DNA of 64,000 bases from positions 602,897,659 through 602,961,658 of the forward strand of contig CM061142.1 in NCBI GenBank assembly GCA_030789695.1, in the 5' to 3' direction. Position 1 is the stretch's first letter, and each line of letters begins with the position of its first letter. A program made the position numbers and the translations under genes. Origin of the DNA: Scilla litardierei. Its lineage: Eukaryota; Streptophyta; Magnoliopsida; Asparagales; Asparagaceae. The notes beneath the pieces are model-generated. The model did not search any database and was not told the origin of the DNA. It saw only the letters and a program-made list of their open reading frames with translations. Below, piece after piece: positions 42,854-52,302 of this stretch.

Positions 42854-45800
42854 TCAATGCGGGATGTTTGGTGAATATGAGATGCACCCATCAAACTTTC
42901 CGGGGAGCGCGCTTGGATTTGGATGTGGCGGCGGCGCGTTCTCCCTCGGTGGTCTCCTATCTCGAATAGTGTTGGGGGGAGGCTCCCCCAAGCTAGCATT
43001 TTCTCCGGTCAACGGCCTTGCCGGTGACGCCGATTTCCGTGCCGGTGGAGCTTTCTTTGGAGACTTCAGTTTCGAGAGCTTGCAGAGCTCTCGAATCCTT
43101 GCGACATCAGCGTCGCCTTCATCTTCTTCAGCGGAGAAGTCGGGGGAATCATCTTTATTCTCTTCATGGCCTAAATCCGGGCCTTCTTCAAATTCTTCAT
43201 CAAAGAGGGAGCCGATTGAGTGAGGAATCGCCTCCTCTATCACCTCATCAAGGAGGTCCGAGAGGTCATCCGATCGTTCCTTAAGCAAATATACTCTATT
43301 GGTTTCGCCCGTCGGGATTCCTTCGGAATAGTGCTTGAGCCTTTGACCATTTACTTTGAACGTGGAACCGTCCTTGCTTTCCAACTCGAAAGCTCCTCCC
43401 AGTTGTATATGCTTGATGGTGAAAGGTCCGGACCAACATGACCTCAACTTACCGGGAAATAGTCGGAGCCGGGAATTATAGAGCAAGACTTTGTCTCCTA
43501 CTTTGAAGTCCGTGACGGTTATGCGGGCATCGTGGAGGATCTTGGTCCTTTCCTTGTAAATTCTCGAGTTCTCATAGGTGTCTCTCCTTATTTCGTCAAG
43601 CTCGTTGATGTCCAAGAGTCGCCTCACCACCGCACTCTTGTAGTCGTAGTTAAAGGTCTTGATGGCCCAATATGCGCGGTGCTCCAACTCTACCGGCAAG
43701 TGGCAAGCCTTCCCATAAACTAGTCAGAACGGTGTGGTACCGATGGGGGTGCGAAAGGCCGTGCGATATGCCCATAAAGCATCGTTTAGCTTCATTGACC
43801 AATCCTTTCTAGACCGATCCACGGTTTTCTCGAGAATTTGCTTGATCTCTCTATTTGAGACTTCCACTTGGCCGCTTGTCTGGGGGTGATAAGCCATGCC
43901 AACTCTATGATTTACCCCGTACTTTTTTAGCATGGCTTCAAACTTGTTCTCTATGAAGTGGCTTCCCCCGTCGCTTATCAAGGTACGCGGCACTCCGAAG
44001 CGCGGGAAGATATTTTGCTTAAAGAACTTGGAGACAACCCTTGCATCATTGGTAGGGGTGGCAATTGCTTCCACCCATTTGGAGACATAGTCAACGGCCA
44101 ATAAGATGTATTTGTTGCCATTGCTCGATGGAAATGGTCCCATGAAGTCTACTCCCCAACAATCAAAAAGCTCAATTTCTTGGATGGGTCTCATTGGCAT
44201 TTCATTGCGCTTGGAGATATTCCCGGTCTGTTGGCATCTATCGCATCCCTTTACAAAGTTGTGGGTATCTTTAAACATTGTCGGCCAGAAGAACCCGCTC
44301 TGCAAGATCTTAGCGGTCGTTTTAGAGACGGCATGATGTCCTCCGCACGGTAGACCGTGGCAATGCAAAATGATCGATGTCGCCTCCTCCTTAGAAACAC
44401 ACCTACGGATGACACTATCCTTGCATATCTTGAAAAGGTAAGGATCTTCCCAAAAATAGCTACGGACCTCATGCATAAATCTCCTCTTTTGTTGCGTGGA
44501 CATCCCATGCGGTTTGATTCCGCAAGCCAAGTAGTTGACGAAGTCCGCGTACCAAGGTACTTCACCGGTCCTTACCGCATATAGCCTCTCATCAACAAAT
44601 GTGTCGTCAATAGGTAAGCTCTCATCATCCTTGTCGCGAATGAGCCTAGATAGATGATCCGCCACGACGTTGTCCGTACCCTTCTTATCTCTTATCTCTA
44701 GGTCGAATTCTTGCAACAAGAGTATCCACCTAATCAACCGAGGTTTTGCCTCCTTCTTGTTTAAAAGATACTTCAATGCCGCATGGTCGGTGTGGACAAT
44801 CACCTTGGAGCCAAGGAGGTAAGAGCGAAACTTCTCTATGGAATAGACGACCGCTAGAAGCTCTTTCTCGGTAGTTGTGTAGTTTTTCTGCGCGTCATCC
44901 AATGTCTTGCTTGCATAGTATATCGCATGAAGCTTCTTATCTTTTCTTTGTCCCAATACCGCTCCAATGGCTTGGTCGCTAGCATCACACATTAGCTCAA
45001 AAGGAAGGCTCCAATCCGGCGGTTGTATGATGGGCGCGGAGACTAGTGCTTCCTTCAAAGCGTTGAAGGCTTGCAAGCATTCACCTGAAAAAATAAAAGG
45101 AATATCTTTAGCGAGCAAAGAAGTAAGGGGTCGGGCAATCGAGGCGAAGTCCTTGATGAAGCGGCGGTAAAACCCCGCGTGACCAAGAAAGCCTCTAATG
45201 CCCTTGACATTAATAGGAGGAGGGAGTTTCTCGATTACCTCAATCTTTGCTTTATCTACCTCAATTCCTCTCGAGGAGACAAGATGTCCGAGGACTATAC
45301 CTTCCGTAACCATGAAGTGACACTTCTCCCAATTGAGAGTGAGATTGTTTTGTTGGCACCTTTTTAGGACTTTAGTGAGATTTTCCAAACAAGAGTCAAA
45401 CTCACTTCCGTAAACCGAGAAGTCATCCATGAAAACTTCCATAATATTTTCAATGTAATCGGAAAATATGGATGTCATACACCTCTGAAAAGTAGCGGGA
45501 GCATTACGAAGGCCAAACGTCATCCTGCGGTAGGCATAGGTGCCATAGGGACAAGTGAAAGTTGTCTTCTCTTGGTCATCTTCATGCAAAGGGACTTGGA
45601 AGAATCCCGAATACCCATCAAGATAGCAAAAGTATTTATGTTTTGCAAGGCGTTCAAGCATTTGATCAATGAAGGGCAATGGGTAATGGTCCTTTCGGGT
45701 AACTTTATTGAGTTTCCTATAGTCAATGCACATTCGCCATCCTGTGACGGTGCGCGTAGATATGGGCTCACCTTTTTCATTTTTTACGACAGTCATCCCC

Positions 45801-46732
45801 CCTTTCTTGGGGACGACGTGAACGGGGCTAACCCACCTACTGTCTGAAATAGGATAGATTATACCGGCTTCTAGCAATTTTAGGATTTCCTTTTTAACCA
45901 CCTCCTTCATGTTCGGGTTTAACCGCCTTTGAGGCTCTATGGAGGTGGCGTCGGTATCCTCCAAATGGATCCTATGCGTGCAAAGCCTAGGGCTTATCCC
46001 TTTTAGATCGGAGATAGTGTATCCCAAGACATCTTTGTGGCTCCTAAGGACGTCTAGGAGTTTTTCAAGTTGGTCTGGCGTGAGGTGGGAGTTCACTATC
46101 ACCGGGAAAGTTAACTTGTTACCCAAAAAGGCGTACCTTAGATTCGGAGGTAATTGTTTAAGTTCTACCTGAAGAGGCACCTCTCCTTCTACTTCATCGG
46201 CTCGCATGAGTTCCGCTCCTTCCTTGCCATCCGGGTCTAGCTCGTGCTCAGGTGGCGCGCTCTCTTGCGAAGAGTCAGACTCACTGCTTAGCGAGGACAA
46301 TGCATCAAAATAGGCGTGTTCCGATTCTGTGCTAGCATCGTCAGAGTTTTCATTCAGCTCCGGTTCAGTCCTGGAATCAAGAAACACATCAGACGATTCG
46401 TAGAAGCAAGAGTAAGGGTCATGGGGTGTAACTCCCTGAACATTGGCTTGTTCTGAAGATCCTTCCGAAGTATAGTGATCCTCGACACTTGTCCCTCCGT
46501 CTTCGAAATATAATTTGTCGTCGATCACGTCAACTCTGACATTGCCCCCGATAGTCCCCTCCGGGGAGATCTGGTCCATCACGAAACTAGCAAATAGCTG
46601 TTCGTCGGGGTCCTTGACATCGATAGCGAAAGCTCCGGTAGCGTGGACCTCGTTGACAAGCTCCTTAAGGAGGTCTGTGAAGGAGTCATAATCTTCCTGA
46701 CTGAGTCCTATTGTTGACATTGCATCCTCCAT
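42854..46732 (-). pseudogene. Athila-B pol: RT, RNase H, integrase, one internal stop
   Basis: Polymerase polyprotein. The first ATG of the frame is at 46732 ([11 protein letters not shown]). The N-terminal approximately 200 residues are acidic and low-complexity and show no capsid or protease motif. RT follows: [24 protein letters not shown], catalytic [24 protein letters not shown]. RNase [47 protein letters not shown]. Integrase: [16 protein letters not shown] with [35 protein letters not shown] (D, D, E). A TGA at 43724-43726 follows TTPF, and the same frame continues through GKACHLPVELEHRAYWA to the C-terminal domain (GPFTIKHI) and ends at 42854. The only damage seen is this stop, probably CGA to TGA. 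Confidence 0.92.
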
Positions 46733-46847
46733 TCTTCCTGCAAAGGCCTTATACAAAATACAGGGAGGATGTGCGAACAGAAGAAAGTGAAGAGAGAGAG
46801 AAAGAAGAAGTAACCGGGTGGTCGATGACGAATGCCGTCACAAATCC

Positions 46848-46865
46848 TCCCCGGCAACGGCGCCA
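46848..46865 (-). other. Primer-binding site, tRNA-Asp type
   Basis: Plus-strand TCCCCGGCAACGGCGCCA, exact complement of TGGCGCCGTTGCCGGGGA, 6 bp inside the 5' LTR. The stretch between it and the pol ATG (46733-46847) holds only a CT-rich leader and a TTTGCAG-like acceptor. Confidence 0.95.
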
Positions 46866-47218
46866 AAAACTTGGTCGCTCCGGATATACACCCAGAGAAC
46901 GGTTGTAGTTTTACCGCAAGCGCATGGTGTAGCGGCGAGCGGGATATCGAACACAGGGAGGACGAATGACCGTGCTTGTTCCCAATCAACCTGGCTATTT
47001 AAGAATAGAGAAAATTGCCTTGGGCGATCCTGTCACAATCGTCAGACAAATGTGCGAAATATTAAATCAAATAAAGAACGTCTAGGGAATGGGGAATTCC
47101 CGCTACTCACCGTATTTCATAAATGTGGTTCGTCGGTATCAAAATTGCTAGAAAGAGAATTCGGATGAACTAGTTGCAACTGAATGTAGAACCAAGCTCA
47201 CGCTCTCGCGCTGTTGCC

Positions 47219-47551
47219 GGTCTATAGCTATCCTAGGTTTGGGTCCAATCTCTTGCAAACCATAGCCTAGGAAAGCTAGCATTAGGATCAACATCATCGT
47301 CCAATTGCGCTCCGAGCCCAATCTCTTGCAAACTCGGTCCACAATCTAAATCAGGATAGTTCCTACCCGTCCAATCTCTTACAAACGGGTATCGGCATGG
47401 AATTGCAACCGGAAATCCTGGTATCGGTCCAATCTCTTGCAAACCGATACTTCGAAAATCCGACTCCAACCCAATTCGGATTTCTAGGGCTTCCTATCAA
47501 TTTGGGATCCAATCTCTTGCAAATCCCAATTGATATGAATTCCTAGCTATC
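47219..47551 (-). other. Athila-B constant-loop hairpin series (5' LTR copy)
   Basis: Copy of 36040-36372 at an offset of 11,179. One loop (47370) is changed to TCCAATCTCTTACAAA, so its TTGCAA core is lost; the others are intact. Being in the 5' LTR downstream of the TATA-like box, this copy would lie in the leader of the element RNA. Confidence 0.8.
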
Positions 47552-47921
47552 CGTAGTAAATCGATCCCAATCTAATCCCTAATAGCGATTCTAGCTCAAT
47601 TTCTACCAATTCATCACAAATAGGAAATAGGGCTTGTAGGGTTCATCCCCACGCCCCAAGACGTGGCGACTACTCACAAATCATAGCAATAGCACAAAAA
47701 TAATCAATGAAATAAGCAATAGAATTCATCACAACAATGATATAAACAATAAAAATAGAATTTTTAGGGAAGAGAGATGCAAACCAATGTAATTCTTCAA
47801 TTAATCCAACAAAAATCCAAGTTTTCTCTCTTCTCCAATCACAATAATAAAGCTAAAAAGTAATCTAAAAAGCTGCAAAAAATCTAAGAGAGAGGCTCTC
47901 TAAACTAGGGTAAAAACAGGG

Positions 47922-48400
47922 CTTAAATAGCCCCAAAAATCGTCCAAAAATCGTGACCAAAATACCCCTGCACAGCCTGTTTTCCGCAGTTTTCGCTACA
48001 GGCAGCGCATCGCACTCGGCCGAGTGACAAAAGTCGCTCGGCCGAGTGAAAACCCTGTCATTTTCCAGTAAATCGGGGGCTTCAGGGGTCTTCAGTTCGG
48101 GGGCGGCTCGGCTGAGTGAGTTGTCGTCACTCGGCCGATGGCTTCAAGGCACTCGGGCGGACGTAATAATCCACTCGGCCGAGTGGGTCTTCTGAAGTTC
48201 AGGCGGCCAAAAAAACAGTAACTTCGATGTTTTGGAAGGGCCTCGTCTGGGCGCCACTCGAGCGGACGCGATATCGTCACTCGGCCGATGTGGTCTTTGG
48301 TGCTCGGCCGAGTGCACATAGAAATTGTATCTGTTCAGGTCGGCCGAGCAGTGTCTCGCTGGTCGGCCGAGTGGCTCCTCCACTCGGCCGAGTGGGACAC
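47922..48400 (-). promoter_or_regulatory. Athila-B 5' LTR promoter: palindrome array and TATA-like box
   Basis: Twelve recognisable ACTCGGCCGAGT sites or degenerate forms between about 48014 and 48396, starting about 290 bp from the element's 5' end. In element orientation they are followed by CTATTTAAG at 47930-47922. Confidence 0.7.
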
Positions 48401-48817
48401 AAAAAATGCCCAATCTGATTGTTTTGGCCTCCTCGTCGCTCCTGTGACGTCCATTCTTCTTCCGCTCCTCTCCAACAGCAAAATACCCCTCGGGGAGGTC
48501 GTTGGTGACCGTCTAAAGTGAGCGCATCTCAAGATCACTCCAAATCGCGCCAAATCACCTGAAATGCGACAAAAACAACAAATCGTGAAAAGCATCGCAA
48601 TATCGTCGATATATCGTGAAAAACATGATTTGGGCGATCTAAATGGCATGCAAACATGCGGAAAAAAGGTGTAAAATGAGGAGTGATCAAATGTTAAGCC
48701 TTGATTAGGTCTTACTTGATAATCTTCATAACACTCATATCTTAGAGCTAGGGTTATCTTAGAAGCCCATACAAACTTTTCTGAAGCTTCGCGCTTCATT
48801 TCGGGGCTTCTGGTGCA

Positions 48818-49389
48818 TCTTAGTTGGTTCAAGAAGAAGAACCAACCGACTAGATGGCAATCTAGTCGGTCGGCAATCCTTCTTGAACCGACTAGATCTC
48901 CTTGCTCAACTCAGCCTATTCACTGTTGTTCAATTAGTCGGTCCAAGAAGGTTCACCGACCGACTAGTTGTCAAACTAGTCGGTTAGGAATCCTTCTTAG
49001 ACCAACTAGTTCAGACTTCATTTTTCAGCCTAACTTACTGTTTACAGTTAGTCGGTCAAAGAACAATGACCGACTAACTAGTTGTGAAACTAGTCGGTTG
49101 GAATTTGTTCTTAAACCGACTAGCTGTCTTTGAATTCAGCCTATACCTTTTTCAACTCTTAGTCGGTCAAATAACACTCACCGACCGACTAGTTGTGAAA
49201 CTAGTCGGTTGGCAAGTCTTCTTAGACCGACTAGTTCTATATTCCCTGAACTTTTTATATTGGCTGTGAAGCTGTTAGTCGGTCCATGTTGATTCACCGA
49301 CCGACTAGATGTGAATCTAGTCGGTCAGTAATCCTTCTTAGACCGATTAGACTGCTTCAGAAATAGATCCGTTGGAGCATTAAATGCAC

Positions 49390-49451
<62 letters not shown>

Positions 49452-49463
49452 ATCCTATATAAT
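48818..49463 (+). promoter_or_regulatory. Sirevirus 3' LTR inverted-repeat array and TATA box
   Basis: Same ACCGACTAG / CTAGTCGGT modules as 25430-26032, with TATATAAT at 49456-49463. A CT repeat lies between array and TATA box. Confidence 0.65.
49394..49446 (+). repeat. (CT)n microsatellite private to one Sirevirus LTR
   Basis: About 26 CT units directly upstream of the TATA region. The 5' LTR has only a few CT units at the matching place (about 26006-26015), so it expanded after insertion. Confidence 0.95.
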
Positions 49464-50184
49464 CTTGAGATGCTTCTTCATAGCATTCAAGGCTGATATT
49501 TATTGTGTTTTAGAGAATCAAAGAGAAGAGTTAATTCTCATTTCCAAGCTCATTCATTTCTCAAGAATCTCTCCCTCACTATTATTTCAAAAGAGAGATT
49601 CTCATTGATTGTGAGCCACTAAAGCCAAGAGCTTGATTCTAGGTCACCAACTCCACCCTATGCTTCTATTGCTGGTCAACTTCTTGGAGATAGGGTTTGG
49701 TGCCTTCTTCTTCCCCAAAATCCTTCTTGCCCTAAAATCGTAAGTTTTACTCAAGGCATAGGGTTTTGTGGTAAGCATTTCATATTTCATTTACTTTGAT
49801 ATTGCAAGTGTTTTTCTCTCGGTTGTGAGAGTTGTGTGTGATCCCGGTTTGTGGGAGTCACATTTTCATTTGTGTATGATTTGATCTTGTAGTGATTTTT
49901 TACAAGTATTTCATAGTGCAAATTTGAGTTAGAGGTTTCTAACTCAAGTATCCGCAGGGGATCCAGGTGGTTGGGACGTAGGATCACCAGGAACAAGTCG
50001 GGGAGACTTGGGTGGATCCAAACCCGTTATATCGTTTGTTTGCGATTGTCTTTTATTGTTGTCACTTTTCATTTCCACATTGTTGGTTGTGTTTGCACGA
50101 TAATTAGGAATAATTACTCTTGATTATTTTAAAGTATTATTCACCCCCCTCTAGTACTTGTGCAGTAGCTATCAGGGCATTACA

Positions 50185-52302
50185 GCATTTGGGTTCCTCA
50201 GGTGGCGACTTCATGGACAGTGCCAAGTCAAATTCCACTGTTTGATCGCCGACATTTAAGAACAATTTCCCCTTCTTTACGTTGATGAGCACACCGGCGG
50301 TTGCCATAAAAGGTCTTCCGAGAATAATCGGAGTGTGATTATCCACGGTCATATCCATAACCACAAAATCCACCGGCACACGTACACCGTGGACATTGAC
50401 CGGTAAGTCGACGACGACTCCCATGGGGTACTTCACGGATCTATCTGCTAGCTGCAGGGTCATCCCCATGAGTTCCAGTTCACCCATATTGATCCTTATA
50501 TACAATGATAGGGGCATCAAACTTACACTTGCTCCCAAATCGACAAGCGCTCTATTTATAGATACCTCCCATATGGAGCACGGGATAGAAAAACTTCCTG
50601 GGTCCTTGAGTTTCAGTGGATTTGCTCATTGAATCAGGGTGCTACATTCCGCCGTAAGGACCACTTTTCCTTTCTTGTCCCCTTCGTCACCAGTTCATTA
50701 AGGAGTTTCGCGTAGGAGGGAATAGTCTCAATCGCTTCCAGGAACATGATTTGCAGACTTAGGTCTTTCACTATCTCAAAGAACCTGCCATACTTTTCAT
50801 CAATTTTGGCCTTGGCAAGCCTCTGCGGAAATGGTACTGAAGGCTTGAAAGCCCTCAAGTCGTCGCCCTCATTCTTCTTCTTCTCCTCAGAATCTCCCTC
50901 CGGAGTCATGGGGCTCGATGTTGAAGCTCCATTGTCATTCACTTCCATATTCGGTTTCTCATTGACAAGTGGTGCTTCATTATCCTTCTCGGCCTCCCGT
51001 GCCGGAATCTTCTTCCCACTCCTCAGAACAATGGCGGAGACATTTGCTTGACCGTGTGTCAAGGCTAGAGTTTGGCTTGGTCCCCTAGGGTTCACCTCCG
51101 GTTGACCTGGCAGCTATCCTTACGCCTTTTGGAGGTTGGCCACTTGTAACCCCAACTGGGTCACTTGGTCGGCCAAGGACTGCTGCCCAAGCTGTAGTTG
51201 TAGGGTGATCTTCTCCTGATTCGAAATATACTGAGCCAAGATGTTCTCAATCAGAGAGACCACTCGTTGATTGTACTGTTGTTGTTGGGGCAGAGGTTGC
51301 TGATTTCGAGGAGGAAACTGCTGATACATTTGTTGTTGAGGCGGAGGAGGCTGATATTGTTATTGCTGATGAGGTTGCTGAAGTTGTTGGTAGGGTCCCT
51401 TGTAGCTGAAAGTTGGATGGTTTCGATTGTTGGGAAAATATCCAAGATTGGAACTTGTCCACGACAGATAGGGCGCATTTCCCGTATGATTGTAAAATAG
51501 GGCACTTGCTTGATCCACGAGCGCAGAGATGTCTCTAACATCGAAGTCTCCCATTACCTCAGTTTCCATTGCCGCTACTTGCTGTGGGTTAGCGGCACCG
51601 GCTCCAACCATGAATGTTGAAATCTGAGTGGAAAGCAAATCGAATTTGCTTGACAGCTTATCCACTTCCTCAACCCGATGCATCCATCCAGCTTTTGGCG
51701 TAGCACGCTCGTCGCTTCACCTCTCATTGTTGGATGCCATGTTCTCCAAAATAGTTCCAGTATCCACTTCATTTCTTACCATGAAGGATCCACCCGCTGC
51801 GGCATCCATGGAGGACTTCAAATCGTCCTTCAGTCCATTATAAAACAAGTTGATGATTTGCCAGCGGGGGAGCTCGTGATGAGGAAATTTTCTCTGCATT
51901 TCCTTGTACCTCACCCACGCTTCATGCAGTGACTCATGGCTAGCCTGGGAGAAAGAGGAGATTTCGCTTCTTAGCTTCATCGTCTTCCCCGGAGGAAAGA
52001 ACTTGTTCAGGAATGCATTCGAGAGCTGCTCCCAGGTTATGAACGTGTTGGGGTCCTTCCCCCTCAGCCATTGCTTCGCTTTATCCCGTAGAGACAACGA
52101 GAATAATCTTAACCGAACAGTCTCGGTTGATACGCCATTGATCTTGAACGTCTCACACTTCTCCAAAAAAGAGTCCAAGTGCTCGATCGGATTCTCCATG
52201 GGAGCTCCAGAAAATTGGTCCTGTTGAATCCAAGCCACACATGATGGCTTCAGCTCAAAGTTTCCGGTCGTAATGGCCGGGGGTTGAATGCTGGATATGG
52301 AC
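50185..52302 (-). pseudogene. Athila-A gag-protease, central piece
   Basis: Minus strand. The capsid-type gag (52238-51717) has FELKPS upstream, then NPIEHLDSFLEKCETFKING, FSLSLRDKAKQWLRG, FFPPGKTMKLRSEI, ESLHEAWVRYKEM and FYNGLKDDLKSSMDAAAGG, the Athila gag signature. A frameshift near 51720 and a stop near 51360 precede a Gln-rich linker (51329-51120). The aspartic protease (about 50580-50190) has the active site VDLGASVSLMPLSLY and the flap-distal HTPIILGRPFMATAG. The frame then leaves this piece at the Sirevirus junction and resumes at 25032. The N-terminus lies at 58434-58608 beyond LARD-1. Confidence 0.9.

Larger units (their letters stand above)
35693..48689 (-). mobile_element. Athila-B, Gypsy/Athila retrotransposon without gag-protease
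   Basis: 12,997 bp, inserted in the Sirevirus 3' LTR with duplication AATGT (35688-35692 and 48690-48694). In minus orientation: 5' LTR 48689-46872, primer site 46865-46848, pol frame 46732-42854 (RT, RNase H, integrase), conserved motif, palindrome array with TATA, ORF3 41634-39484, purine tract 37523-37510, and 3' LTR 37509-35693. No capsid or protease domain is present: pol begins about 115 bp after the primer site. The LTRs differ by about 17 substitutions and one 1-bp indel by my eye count (near 1 percent), so it is the youngest well-dated layer. Confidence 0.95.
46872..48689 (-). repeat. Athila-B 5' LTR
   Basis: 1818 bp, plus-strand TGGTCGCTCC (first bases changed from TGATCG) to GAGTGATCA. 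It pairs with 35693-37509. Length, ends and flanking AATGT duplications fix both borders. Confidence 0.96.
25033..50184 (+). mobile_element. Sirevirus-type Copia retrotransposon (SIRE/Maximus lineage), split by Athila-B
   Basis: Plus-strand element bounded by 5-bp duplications GCATT (25028-25032 and 50185-50189). 5' LTR 25033-26752, primer site TGGTATCAGAGC, gag 26779-28839, pol to 32187, a third ORF 32942-34511, purine tract AAAAAGGGGGAGAA at 35407-35420, and a 3' LTR from 35421 to 50184 split by Athila-B (35693-48689). Without the insert it is about 12.15 kb, a normal size for the lineage. Large gag with coiled-coil, third ORF and long LTRs support Sirevirus. Pol and ORF3 have several stops, so it is not autonomous now. 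Confidence 0.93.
48690..50184 (+). repeat. Sirevirus 3' LTR, second part
   Basis: Begins with the duplicated AATGT (48690-48694) and continues TTAAGCC-like text matching the 5' LTR from about 25306 to its end GGGCATTACA at 50184. The duplicate GCATT follows at 50185-50189. Confidence 0.95.

Noticed and set aside
35693..48689. Segmental duplication of 1.8 kb (35693 versus 46872) and of 1.5 kb (25300 versus 48695)
   Set aside because: Explained exactly as LTR pairs of Athila-B and of the Sirevirus, with primer sites, purine tracts and target duplications at the right places.
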